64,000 bases of DNA. Source: Cristatella mucedo. Taxonomy: Eukaryota > Bryozoa > Phylactolaemata > Cristatellidae. The notes beneath the pieces were generated by a model. It saw only the letters and a program-made list of their open reading frames with translations. It had not been told where the DNA came from and ran no database searches. The stretch covers positions 1,901,001 to 1,965,000 of the forward strand of contig WPIO01000032.1 in NCBI GenBank assembly GCA_009760855.2, in the 5' to 3' direction. The position numbers were made by a program, and so were the translations under genes. Shown piece by piece: positions 25,113 through 37,215 of this stretch. The number at the start of each line of letters is the position of its first letter. Position 1 is the stretch's first letter.

Positions 25113-28100
25113 GTTTTGCAAAGTGGACAGAGTCCTGAAGGGGATTCAATGGCTTTCGTTTATTTAACAGATACTCAGCAAAGTCAATTCGCAGACTCAC
25201 GAAGCCCCCCTGCCCATGGCTCATCTTCATCGATCCCATCTATCTATAACAAACCGACTAACCAGCTTTGGCCATGTATTGCCCGTAGATCGTCACAAGG
25301 TAATAAGTAAGCAGTTCATTCCTTTTCTTCAATGCTGTTATCGAAAGAAGCTTTACCTTTACGGATGCAAGCTTTTAGAACCCATTCTAACTATTCTTTA
25401 GCTAAAGCGTCCACTCTTCTGCTACCGACTGTCGGGCATCCTTTCCGAGAACCAGGGTGGTAGCACTAAGGCTACTCACCGAGTATGCATTAGTCTCTCG
25501 CGATCCATTACCAAACTGATAGCGGAGCGTGCAATCGTGAGGAGGAAGAATTGAACCCTCGCAGCTATATCAAGCGTGGAGAATGTTTGTGTTTATATCC
25601 CGGGCATACGACGATGTGCACCGGCTGAGCGAATTGAACCTGTGGCTCAATTAATTCTGGGTTTCGACTGCACGGGCACACGTGAACAAGTAGCGGCCGC
25701 CATTCGGCTTCCCAGAGTCGAAGACCTCACACTCGTCGAGGTCGTATAGGTTGCTCTCGGTCGGACTCTGAGTCCCTCGGTGCCGGTAACGATTAGGAGC
25801 CATGTTCTGTGGTAAGCAATGCTTTCAGAATTGCATTTAAGAGCCAGTTTCTGTTCAAGTAGCTCTTTTTATTGTGTACAGCAAGCCATGCAATCGCTAC
25901 GATGATAAAGCTTTACAGCAGCGCCGCGATCAACGTTGAAATAGTCAGGACGGTGTAACGGAATGGACTGGGCTAGACGGTGCCCAATGCTCGTCCAGTC
26001 GCTCTCACAGACGCCAACCGCATCCTCTCCGTTGCCTGACCTCATGGCTTGACTTCCGGGCCGTTCACGAGGCTGCTACCTTGTTCTCTGCTGGCCGAGT
26101 CGTGAATGCCTAACGGGCAACGTATAGGCACGCGTTACAAGTGTGCCCCAGCAATGGGAGCGGAGCAGTCCGCGGTTAGAGCCTGTCTGTGCTGGCCATG
26201 CGGGCTAGCTGCAACGACTGCGCCCACTTACCGAGGAGCACATGCGCGGTGTGGGCGCGTACACGAGGTTGAGCGCCAGATCTTCTAGCTCGGTTCCGGC
26301 GGGGCACAGCACTAGCAGCGCATTGCCGCACACTCGACGTGCCTGCAAGGACGTGACGACGAAAACGGCTAAACGCACGCCCGAGCGCCTCCTAACATTG
26401 CCGCCTGCTGACAGCACGGCAAGTCAGTTCACACGACGCTGCATTCACGGCCAGCCGCGAAGCGGTAAGCGATTGATGAATAAGAGTGCAAGCAAACGTG
26501 CCTACCTCAAACGATTCGCAGTACTGAAGGAAACTATTCTCATCTATACCAACGATAGATTCCGTCGCCCGGTAGAAGTTGTCCCGACATCGGTTATAGT
26601 TCTCTTTAGAGCACGTTGAAGGGACCCATGGTGAAGCGTGCACGCTGAAGAAGCCGAGAATACGCGCTTGAAAGTCAGAATGCAAGAGCTCTGCGTCGAC
26701 CATGCGAAGAACAAGCTTAGTGCGGCGTAGGAAGCCGACGCGCGAAAGCCCGCCGTAAGGATTCTAACTCGCGAGCGGCCCTCTTTCGTCACTTACCAGG
26801 ACAGCACTAGCGCGCCCAAAACAAAGCAGCAACGATGCATATCCATCTGGATGTAGCAGCAGTCGATAGCGAAATTCTGTGTGGCACTGGATCTATTAAT
26901 CTCGTCGCGTCGCCTTGAAGGACAACCTTAAATTCACGATAGATTCTGTCATGACTGCACGAACCAACCTAGTTGGCTTAGCGGCACCACGCGTCCAATG
27001 ATCAAAGACCTGAAACTCGCTGTACGCCCACGATGACGACACAGTGCAAGGTAACGTGCATGAAGACCAAGAGCATTGCCGCATTAGAAAAGAACCAAAC
27101 AAAATCCTATATAACGCGTCTGATATGACGGTTGACTTCCAACTGACTCCTAATCAGACTTGCAGCAGCTTACGCTCAGTGCTACGACTCACCGACCGTG
27201 TGACCACGCTCCGACCGACCTAGTACGCTCTGGCTCGTGCCTTATATAGGAGCAAGGTCATAGGTCGCGCAATAATCTCATCTGTAAAGAATAATAAATC
27301 GCACTACTCCTAGTTTTCTTTCTATCGTGGATGTTTCATAAGCGCCTCAGTTCTAAGGGAATAGCCCTGCTCATACTTCGTTGCTGAGGTTACAATAATA
27401 ATAACAGTATACAATTTAATGTAATATATATGTTAGATAATATAAGAATAAAACGTTTGAATGGATTTCCTCAGATACCTGAATCTCCTTCTGGCACTTT
27501 ACAGATGCTGTAAAGAAAGCCTAAGCAAACTAATGGAGGAAACATCATTCCAGCGTCCAGCCCGTAATCGCGATGCGTTGCAGCAACCCGGAGCATCCTT
27601 TTTTGTCTGACCGAACCTCTCCGCAATCTAAGTGGTAATTTAAACCGCACGCGGCGTATTGCCGGAGCCTGATCGAACCTTCCTGCTGGTTTAGCCGTCC
27701 GATCGGCAAGTCGCGTAGTAGAACCTGCATACTTTATTTAGGGCGGAGCTAGTCCTCGGCAAATGCGTCGGCGCTTTGATTTAGGCCGCTACTGTGCCGT
27801 GTTGAAACTATGCTGAAGGTGACGGTAAACCAGGCGTGCTCTTTGAGCTCCTCGGCAGCCGCTACTGGAAGGCCTTAAAGAAGCATCAGCAGGAGCGAGT
27901 CCAGTTCTTGGCTCGCTGCACCGCTGCAGCCAGTAGAATGCGAGCGTCAATGATTCCTGCTCACCTATTACAGGCCGATTAGTCCATGCTACCGAAGCAG
28001 CACAGCGTTGAGTGTGCGTCTTGAACTATTCATCTGTACGCTACTCGTGGGGCCAAATAATCCTTTTGGAATCACGGCTAATATCAGCAAGCGCCTTTAC

Positions 28101-29269
28101 CTCGTTCGTCCCAACGCGTCACCATATCAGCGGTGCATGGCGGTAGGAAGTGGACGTTCCGTTACTGAACTATGCTCACTTACTGCAGTACGTTCAGCTT
28201 ACAGATGGCCTACGTCAAATAAACATGCGTTATAAAAAAAATATTTGTGGTATTCTATTCTTTAAACGACTGAGGTCGACTGCGCACATTATTTGAGGCA
28301 GCAGTGTATTCTAGGAACGATAAAATACGTGACCTGGTTTTATTCCCCGCTTACCAAGTTTCACGATTTATAAGGCGCAGATAAAGCGAAAAGCGCTGCC
28401 ACTTGTCGGAAATCAGTATCTTGACCAATAGGTACTTCATCTCGTACAGATCCGCGCGGGAAAGTGGCCCTAGAGTTTGTCTTCGCTCCACCTCATTTCC
28501 GAATTCTGCTTCGTTGAAAATGCCTCGCCTACGTTGACCTGCGAAGTCTGAAATATTTAACTCATTCCTCTCTCGCGGTAATCACGTTAAAGCCAGTCAG
28601 CAAAAACTTTCCTGACACGTCAGCAGACCGAGTGTTAGTTCTGGACCCGTCAACATGCCGCTGGGGCGATACTGTATCTATTTGCAAAGGGTCACTTTCA
28701 AATTGTGGTTTACAACTTAAGGCGCTGCGTTCGTTAGCGTTAGCTCAGTCAGAAATAATTTAAACTACTTTAGAGAAGCTACTAGCGCAATGCCGAGTTC
28801 CTTAATCATAGGAATCGGATAGATTAGATATATAAGTATCTACGAATTCGTCAAGAGTTTCCTAAAGGTTTTCCTTCGAAAGCATATTTGCAATCAACGA
28901 TAAAGAATTGACTGTACTTTCATTTATAAATGTGTGGCCATAGTCGGGGAATTTCGGAAAGAAACTATGTATCTGCACATAGTTTTTCTTCTAGAAATTT
29001 CCAACCCATCGGATTTGGCTGAGAGTGGAATTTATTGAGCGGGCAGTCAAAACGCGAGCAGGTGTACATTATAAACGGCTCTGAGTGTGTCGGTTCTCGT
29101 CTCTGGTGCTCTAATTTGAAGACATCAGTTTTAAAGTAATTTGCGACGGTCAGAATTGCATCAATGCTCTCCTAATACTACCGATTACCTTCGTGATTCC
29201 GAGCTACACTGACTTTTTTGTAATAATACCTCAACGGCTTAGTTCTGTGGCATGATATTTTAGGAAATC

Positions 29270-29681
29270 TAATTATTTACCTATGCCTCGTATAAACCTG
29301 AAATCCTTCGGAGACCATGCCTTCAGTTCGTATGCTTCCAAAGCCTGGCACTCACTCATGACCTGCATCCCGACATCTCCCGATTTGACCACATTTTAAT
29401 AGAAATTAGAAACGCATCTATTTATAACAGCATTTAGTGGGCCCCTTCGATTCGTCCTGTAAACGCTGATCCGTGCTGACGCTGTTGCATACTGCAACTA
29501 AGCACACTTTCGCGATGACCGCGTGCATGCCACCCCTAACCATGGTATTCTTGTTGTTTATTGAGCACGCTACCACTAACGATTTGATCGCGGTTCCTTT
29601 GTAGCGAATGTAAAGCGCCTACAAAGAGATCGCGTTCACTGATGGATGCCTCATTAAATGTATTATTATTATTATTGTTAT
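29270..29681 (+). mobile_element. 5'-truncated LINE 3' end, copy 5
   Basis: Same insertion at the same unit position. The 5' part is nearly identical to copies 1-4; the 3' UTR (from about 29530) carries many differences. Its ATT run is purer (tattattattattattgtta), closer to the tails of other LINE copies at 43.8 kb. Its presence here shows the insertion predates the split of copy 5. Confidence 0.83.
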
Positions 29682-31250
29682 GGCGACGTTGTTACTTGGG
29701 TCAATTTAGGGAACTTTTATTTTCGTGTCTGTGAGCGCTTGCGCTTGAGTGTGTTTTGATGTCAGCCGTTCATCATATTCTTTTATGATCGTGAAGACCC
29801 ACTTCCAAGCTTTGCCGTTCGCTTTTGTTGTTGATTTACGATTGAATCTGCGGTTGTTTGTTTCGGAAATCTGCTTTCATGGTAACTGTTGCGTAATTTC
29901 TACGGCAGCGCTATTGCGGGGATTGAGGATAGATAGCCCACCCGAGCGGGTGCAGGCTCACTCAACGAGAGCCTCGTATCGATCCCAGCGTTTCTGTTGA
30001 CTTTGTTGCATACGGCGCCAAGTCGTCACTCTAGTAACACAAACTGTCAGTTGAGCTAATCGAGGCTGGCACCAGATATGTACGTACTAAACGGGGTAAG
30101 TCGTTGTTCGCGAGGCGCTACGCTTCTCTACAGGTAGATTTGAAATTGAGCAACTGCTGAGAACTTGCCATGAAGTGCTAAGCTCACGTTTATGAGTACC
30201 TGAGCCGTTACCTTCTTTTAATCGAAGAAGGTACAAGGCCGACTTGGTCAGCGAAATTCTGAGAGATGCATTCGCTGCCGGTTCATTTATTGTTTAGTAT
30301 TTAGTGCTGAAAATTTTTTTGCTGTGACAGATCGAAAGAAGAAGCCGTGTTTATCTATATTTCTACGGCTCTTAAAGCAGTGATTGCTAGTGCGGTATAG
30401 CGTCGTCCGCGTGCAGTCAGAACTAGGCCACAAAAACCGCACCGATTATAGTGCTACTCGGAGCTGATTCATGACCAATGCTTACGAAGCCCTAATCCTT
30501 TGAACCACGACTAGGGCTATGTATATGAAGCATTAACGAACAAATGAATGCCCACAACAGTGGTTACATATCCACGTGCTTATCTGACAGATGTCTATCG
30601 GAATCAAACGACTGTCGAAAACGTTGAGTATCCGAAGTAGGTCTTGACTTGAGTCCGAAACTGTAAGCTTAACAAAGCGAGAGCTTCACTTAAAAGAAAT
30701 AAGGTCTGGCCAATCGTGCCCATAATAGATTCATTAGACGGTGAGAATTTTGCTAGAGCCAGTCCGAAGGGTTTCATTCCTTATATAAAAGCGGGTCAAC
30801 CGCAAATTTTTCATTATTCTCGATTCAACCCAATGGAAATGAACGTGCCGTCATAAAGCCATTTTTACTAAAATCAATTACTTACACCTAACACACGAAC
30901 CTAAATAAAACGTTTTCCAAGACTTCCGTTTATAACATGGCTACTTTAATAAGGTCTTGTAAAACTAGCTCCTCAGCTGAAGACCCTCGATAGTACTCTA
31001 CGCAATCATCACTGGCAGATACAACTTGGTGAATCCTTAACCGACATTTCTAAGGATTCGCTGTATAGCCGGGCTGTATTAGTTCTAAAATGTACCACCG
31101 CTAGAGCGATGCCCAAAAAAGCTGGATTCATTTTGGAGGTCCTAGCAACCTATAGCTGTTGTCTCTCGTTTTTTATCATTAAATGGTCCGTAAAAGAATA
31201 CTTATTAACGATCTTGTAAGGCACATTAGAATAACCAATTCTCAGTTCAG

Positions 31251-32088
31251 TTTTGGTCGGGATTTAAATTCCAGCTGCCCACTGAAACATTACTCTTCCG
31301 TGCAACTAATGACATTCTAAGCGGCAAAGCCGAGTCTCCCGTCACGGTCCAAGGTTTGTTAGACGTATCAGCGGCGATTGACACTATTGATCGTCATAGC
31401 TCACGTGAACGATCGAGAACAGCAATCGTTCTCGCAGGCCAGGCTCTGGCGCGATTCAAATCGTCTTGGTCCTATCTCGTTCATTGAGCGGCGTACGGAG
31501 ATCAGGTCAGCTCTACATGAACAGTTAACCACCGGGTCCCGCATGGGTTCATCATCGGCACTTTGATTATTCATACAAGGTGCCTCTAGTAAGAGTGATA
31601 TTGAAGCCAATTGAGTCGGCCAGTACTGATCTGCATGCACTATTCGGACGCATGCGTCGTTTTAATTATCGGAACCTGCTGTAGCGATTGAAAAACTTAA
31701 TGCGTACCTTGCAGGCGTTCAATCCTGGGTGACGGTAAATTTCCTTAAACACAACGACAATACGTCGCTGCTGCTACTCGTAAGATCCTCCAATAGGTGG
31801 TGGTAGGGTGCGTCGGTCACCGTTACGATGAAATTCAAGTTTCTTCTATGAAAAGCTGCCTAAACTTTAAAAACTGTATTAGGAAGACAGCGAGAAGAAC
31901 AGCACATCCGATTGTTGTCTAAGTTGTCCAACTATGTGCCACTATGGCTTGCCAGCAATTCAGGTAGCCGCGAGTAGTCACTGAGCTAGATTTTTGTGAT
32001 TCCATTCTCACTGAGCTACCAAAGAAGCCACTAGGGCCACAGCAGCTTGAACTTATTACGACTGGAGGGCTAGTTGAAAATGCGATTG
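31251..32088 (+). mobile_element. Dead LINE RT domain, copy 5
   Basis: Same RT remnant. The first half (31251-31680) differs at many sites from copies 1-4. The second half (about 31680-32040) is nearly identical to them, a sharp change in divergence inside one element. Confidence 0.8.
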
Positions 32089-32361
32089 GTTTTGTCAAGT
32101 TAATATAGTCCTGACGGAGATTGGATGGCTTCTGTTTATTCAACAGATACCCAGTAAAGTTCATTCGCAGACTCACGAAGCCCCCCCCCCCGCGCGTGGC
32201 TCATCTTCATCAATCCCATCTATCTAAAACAAATCGATTAACCAGTTTTAGCCATCTACTGCCCGTTGGTCGTTGCAAGAAAATAAGTTAGCAGTTCATT
32301 CCTTTTCTTAAATGCTGTAACCGAAAGAAGCTTTTTCTTTACGGACACTAGCTTTTGGAAC

Positions 32362-32652
32362 GCTGGTTTGGTCTAGCGGTTAAGGTGCTCGCCCCGACCA
32401 AGGTCTGACTGAGGTCGTGGGCTCAAGCCCCGAGGCATGTGTGAAGCGCCTAATAGAGATTAAGTTCTCTTGGGGCGCCATATATATGAATTATATTTGC
32501 TGAGCTGGTTTGGTCGAGCGGTTAACGCCCTCGCCCCAACCAAGGTCTGACTGAGGTCCAGGGCTCGAGCCCCGATGCATATGTGAAGCGCCTGAATGGA
32601 TATTAAGTCCTCTTGGGCACTATATAAATGAATTATATATATATATATATAT
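32362..32652 (+). mobile_element. tRNA-derived SINE, tandem dimer
   Basis: Two SINE monomers of about 140-150 bp lie head to tail (32362 to about 32501 and 32504-32652). Each starts gctggtttggt and has an A box (TGGTCTAGCGG at 32369-32379; TGGTCGAGCGG at 32511-32521) and a B-box-like element (gggctcaagcccc; gggctcgagcccc). Each ends with gaagcgcctaat/gaat...ttaagt.ctcttgggc..catatat.aatgaat, resembling the 3' tail of the LINE in this window. The second monomer ends in (TA)n. The dimer interrupts copy 5 where copies 1-4 read agcttttagaacccattctaac continuously, so it is a clean insertion. Confidence 0.85.
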
Positions 32653-33274
32653 CCCATTTTAACAATTCTTGCTATAGCATCGACTTTTCTGCTGCCTAGT
32701 GTCGGGCATCGTTTCCATGAACCAGGGTGGTAGCACTAAGGCTACTCACCGAGTATGCATTCATCTCTCGTGATTCATTCCAAAACTACTAGCGGAGCAC
32801 GCAAGCGTGAGGTGGTAGAATTGGACCCTCACAGCTATATCAAGCGTGGAGAATGTTTAAAGTGATATACCGGGCATACGACGATCTGCACAGGCTGAGC
32901 GAAGCGAACCTGTGGCTCAATTCATTCTGGGCTTCGACTGCATGGACACATGTGAACGAGGAGCGGCTGCCATTCAGCTTTTCACAGTCGACGAAGACCT
33001 CACACTCGTCGAGGTCGTTCAGAGGGTTCTCGGTCGGACTATGAGTCCATCGGTGCTGGTAACCATTAGGAGCCATGCTTCTATGGTTAGCGATGCATTC
33101 AAATTCGCATTTAAGAGCCCGTTTCTGTTCAAAGTGCTCCTTTTATTGTGTACAGCAAGCCACGCAATCGCTACAATGATAAAGTTTAACAGGCGCACCG
33201 CAATCAACGTTGAAATAGTCAGGACGGTGTAACGGACATGGACTGGGCTAGACGGTGCCCAATGCTCGTCCAGT

Positions 33275-33290
33275 CGTCGCTATCAGAGCA
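33275..33290. other. Deletion junction in copy 5
   Basis: Copy 5 passes from the equivalent of unit position about 5120 (gctcgtccagtcg) almost directly to about 5475 (cgcccgagcgcc), losing roughly 340-355 bp of the GC-rich block. The old copy at 44.46-44.64 kb retains a relative of unit 5100-5240, so loss in copy 5 is more likely than gain in copies 1-4. Confidence 0.7.
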
Positions 33291-34249
33291 CAACGGCTCA
33301 ACGTGCGCCCGAGCGCCTTCTAGCATTGCCGCCTGCTGACAGCACGGAAAGTCAGCTCAGAAGACGCTGCGTTCACGGCCAGCCGCGAAGCGGTAAGCGA
33401 TTGATGAATAAGAGTGCAAGCAAACGTGCCTACCTCAAACGATTCGCAGTACTGAAGGAAACTATTCTCATCTATACCAACGATAGATTCCGTCGCCCGG
33501 TAGAAGTTGTCCCGACATCGGTTATAGTTCTCTTTAGAGCACGTTGAAGGGACCCATGGTGAAGCGTGCACGCTGAAGAAGCCAAGAATACGCGCGTGAA
33601 AGTCAGAATGCAAGAGCTCTGCGTCGACCATGCGAAGAGCAAGCTTAGTGCGGTGTAGGAAGTCGACGCGCGAAAGACCGCCGTAAGGATTCTAACTCGC
33701 GAGCGGCCCTCTTTCGTCGCTTACCAGGACAACACTAGCGCGCCCAAAACAAAGCAGCAACGATGCATATCCATCTGGATGTAGCAGCAGTCGATAGCGA
33801 AATTCTGTGTGGTACTGGATCTCTTAATCTTGCCGCGTCGGGTTGAAGGACAGCCTTTAGGTCACGCCAGATGTTGTTACGACCGCACGAACCTACCTAG
33901 ATTGCGAAGCGGCACCATTCGTGTACTTATTGATGACCTGTTACTTGACTTGAGCTGACGTTAACGGCACAGCGCTCGGCAGTCTGCATGCAGCGTTTAC
34001 AGCATCGCCGTATTACAAAAAGCAGAAACCAATTCCTATATAATATGACTTATAAAACTGGTGACATCCAATAGACTTCTTACCAGGCATACAGCAGCTT
34101 CTACCCAGAACTAGGACTCACCGACCAGCTGACCGTTGCTCCAACTGATCAACTTTGGTCTGGCTCGTGCTTTATATAGGGGCTATGTCATAAGTCTCGC
34201 AATAGTCTCATTTCTAAATAATAATAAATGACGCTGCTTATAATTTTGT

Positions 34250-34790
34250 CTACCGCACCGTTTCGTCGGTGCCCAAGCAATGACTTCTTAGCCCAGCTCA
34301 TATATCTTTATTGAAGCATAGCAATCAAGCTTCTAGCCTATAGCACCGTTCCAAATAGATATCGTTACTAACTTAAAATGGCCCTAATCTGTAATATCTA
34401 TGTGTGCTTAACGCGAACATAACCGTGCGATTTGTATCTGCTTAGGTTTTGAAAATATTCCATATGGATTGTTTTCTATATTTCGTCGTGTAAATTTATC
34501 CTGTAGGGCTGCAATAACGTCCTAAATAATCCTAGACCAATGTATTACTGCATCGCATTGCATAATAACGTCATGCAAAAGTTATTATGAGTTGATTGCA
34601 TTATTTTCTGATGCAATACAATACTACTGCCAGGCGTCTACTGCAGTAAAATAATGTCATAAATTCAAGTTGGAAAGGTTGAGCATTCCAAATTGTTCCG
34701 ACTTCTGTGAGAAAGTGTAAGCTAGTGTCACAAAAAAGTTACAATTTTATCCGTTAGGGTATCGTTCAGATTAATAATGCCTTGAAAAAG
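34250..34790. other. AT-rich stretch between copy 5 and the pseudogene
   Basis: Homology to the unit fades here and I see no gene, RNA or named repeat. Several trinucleotide-like ataataa and cattgcataat patterns occur, nothing more. Confidence 0.5.
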
Positions 34791-36245
34791 CGTGTACTAC
34801 GTGGACATTTTCTTTGCCGGGGAAGTGACATTTGCCAACCAGAAGGAAAGCATCCCTTCTCAAGTGAAAAAGGCAAATCAGCTTTACTTTGGATGGATGG
34901 TCAGTGATCAAGACGAGCCTTGGGGCCCGTATATATGCTGTGCTACATGTACAGCACCGCTTTCACATTGTGGTTGAATGGTGAAAGACCATCAATACCA
35001 TCTGCAATCCCCATGGTGTAGAGTGAGTCAAGCAACCCCATCAATGACTGTTACTTCTACTCGGTTGTTCCTCTTTCCCGCGAACTTACAAGCAAAACGT
35101 CAAGAATCGTCTACTCAAGCATTCCTTGTTTATTGAGACCGGTTTCACATGGTGACTGACTACCTATTCCAGAACCTTCAGCAGAATATTCTCTTGATTC
35201 ATCTGATGAAGACAAAGGTGCACCGAATTGTTTTTTTTTCGGTACGTCAGCACGCAGTGATCCCGATTTTCACTGAGGTGCATCATAAACCCCACACAGA
35301 ATAACACACGTAATTATCTTATTGTTGATTTGGATCTAAGAACGGGGAAGAGTTTCTAGGATTAAGACTCCAACAATGAAATCTTCTTGAAGTTTAAGAT
35401 GATGTTACAGTTATTTCATATAAAAAGCGACGCCGGAAATTGGCTTCTTCAGACGAGAAAGTAATCTTGCATTCTGTCCCGATGTTGAGGGTCTCATGAA
35501 TGCCTTACAAATCACTCATGATCCACAAGAATGAAGACTAGCTGTAGACTTTTTGGAACTGAGTCTTAAGGCTGTGCTTTTGCACACTTGAAACTGTCTT
35601 ATATACATTCCAGTGGCGCATGCCATCCAGTTTACGAGACATGCAAATAACTTAAAGCAGCTACTGAATTCCATTGAGTACAAGAACTAAACTCTGGCGT
35701 CGCTGCGGTGATTGGAAGGTAGTTTCCCCTTCCAATGGGACTGCAGCCGGGATATACAAAATACACATGTTTCTTATGTGAGTGGGATTGGCGAGCCAAC
35801 GAATTGCACTACTTGCGGAAGGAATGAACTGACGGAAAAAATGTAGCAGCTGGAGAGGAGAGAACATTCAGTACCGGCCAGATCTTGCCGAGACTCGCGA
35901 AATCCTCCTACCACCCCTTCACGTGAAATTAGGTTTGACGAAGAACTTCGTTGAAGCCATGTACCGGAATTCGCCAGCTTTCCGATACCTGCATGAAATA
36001 CTCAGCAAAGCAAAGATTGAAGAGGCAGTTTTGTGAGTTCTCAGATTTGAGAGCTCTTCAAAGATGACCGGTTCAGCAACTTGCTGCAGATTGATGCGAA
36101 ACAAGCATATATGATGCTTTTCGCCTAGTTTCTGCAAACTTCCTTGGGGAATTTTTAGGGCAGAAAACTGCAAAAAACTGGAAGAATACATAATGAACGT
36201 GGTAGCTTTGTTTTAGAGCCTGTTTTCGATTCACCTAATTTCAGA
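34790..36245 (+). pseudogene. Pseudogene of a widespread uncharacterised multicopy protein family
   Basis: Reading through frameshifts, the plus strand gives KKANQLYFGWMVSDQDEPW and GPYICCATC (34867-34956), then NDCYFYSVVP (about 35039), RPVSHGD and LPIPEPSAEYSLDSSDED (35137-35214), VEGLMNALQITHDPQE (about 35488-35533), LSLKAVLLHT, IPVAHAIQF and LKQLLNSIEYKN (35600-35685), then YRPDLAETREILLPPLHVK (35873-35930), LGLTKNFVEAMYRNSPAF and FRLVSANFLGNF. From memory, many metazoan genomes carry numerous uncharacterised proteins with this order (DQDKPWAPH..C..C near the N-terminus, an IPEPP motif, LPPLHIKLGLMK), usually thought to be transposon-borne. Stops and frameshifts throughout show it is dead. 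The element class and its ends are not visible to me. Confidence 0.75.
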
Positions 36246-37011
36246 GTACTGATTTGTTGAAACTGCGACGTTTTCGTAAACCTGCGAACTAAGAAGCTCC
36301 ACAATTATCATTTATAGACTACCACGTGACCATTGCGCATTAATAATGGAAAATCTAGCCGGTTCTAGCATTCCTGAGACTTCAGCAGGCCAAGTATCTG
36401 TGCCTGGCACCTCAACGAGCGGCTGAGGCGATACCATATTTATTTGCGAAGGGCTACTTTCAAATCTTGATTTACGACTTCTGGCACTGCGTTCGTTAGG
36501 GTTAGCGTCCTGCTATTGAAGTTGTGGCCACTTCAAATCAGCCTCTAGTGACTTTTAGTGGTTCTGAGACTTAATCATAAGTAACCGGCCATGTCACTAT
36601 TTATAACTTAGGCCAGAGTTTCCGAACATTTTTACATCGCTAAACTCTTTGAAAGTACTGTTAAATGAATGACTGTACTTTTTACATCAAAAACCTGTTA
36701 CCAAATTTATTAACTAACGGACAACTAAAAACTGTACAAAATAGTACATTCTTCCCTCTTCTATCGAGGTTGATCATGCTCAAACGCGATGAGTTAATTT
36801 CCGCGAAGTTGGGTTCACAATTGATAAATCGAATATTTTCGCAGTCAGAGCGTAGAAAACCTGTTCAAGACCCTCAAAATAAGGTTTGTAACATTACTAG
36901 ACTTCTCTGGACATGAAAAGGATTGGATGGCAATTATTGAACAGAACGCTCTGATTGGCTTGGCTCCATCACACCCAATATTTGGAAACAAGTTCTTGCC
37001 AACATACGAGG

Positions 37012-37072
37012 AGTGGTCGAGCGGCTACACCTGGTATTGAAAGCCTGCATGGGTTCTCGAATAGATAAGCAT
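37012..37072 (+). mobile_element. tRNA-like SINE head
   Basis: The segment gaggagtggtcgagcggc contains a perfect pol III A box (TGGTCGAGCGG), and gggttctcgaat about 30 bases later is a degraded B box. The 3' part does not fold as a complete tRNA and is not followed by a recognised SINE body. It lies within an insertion in fossil copy 6. Confidence 0.5.
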
Positions 37073-37124
37073 ACAGTCTTTGTATATAGTCATTTTTTGT
37101 GACACAGGGTTGTACAATGAACGA

Positions 37125-37215
37125 TTAGCCGTAGTAGCACACCAGGTACGGTGGCTGCTTTTCACGACCTCGGTCCCAAAGCCATGGGTTCGAATCCTGA
37201 GGTAGGTAACACTTT
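37125..37215 (+). mobile_element. Second tRNA-like SINE head
   Basis: It contains a perfect B box (GGGTTCGAATCCTG, about 37187-37200) with caccaggtacggtggctgc upstream as a possible weak A-box region. It is close to the first head in the same insertion. It could be a decayed SINE of another tRNA origin or a tRNA pseudogene. Confidence 0.4.

Larger units (their letters stand above)
20882..27844. repeat. 6.96-kb megasatellite unit, copy 4
   Basis: Direct repeat, 6963 bp. Private changes include an extra cag triplet near 21340, a short change near 24774 (acacacaactac for acacaacgac), a 1-bp loss near 25806 and an extra A near 26364. It shares ggttagagcc (26174) with copy 3. It has the same internal structure as copy 1. 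Confidence 0.97.
27845..34250. repeat. Megasatellite unit, copy 5, mosaic and partly decayed
   Basis: The copy begins as a near-exact unit (27845 to about 29520). It then alternates between diverged stretches (about 29530-30970, 32050-33360 and 33840-34240) and almost identical stretches (about 31680-32040 and 33370-33830). It lacks most of unit positions 5120-5475 (junction near 33275-33290), which an older copy at 44.46-44.64 kb partly retains, so this is a deletion here. A SINE dimer sits at 32362-32652. Homology to the unit fades after about unit position 6450. The pattern suggests an array edge escaping homogenisation, with occasional gene-conversion tracts. Confidence 0.93.
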
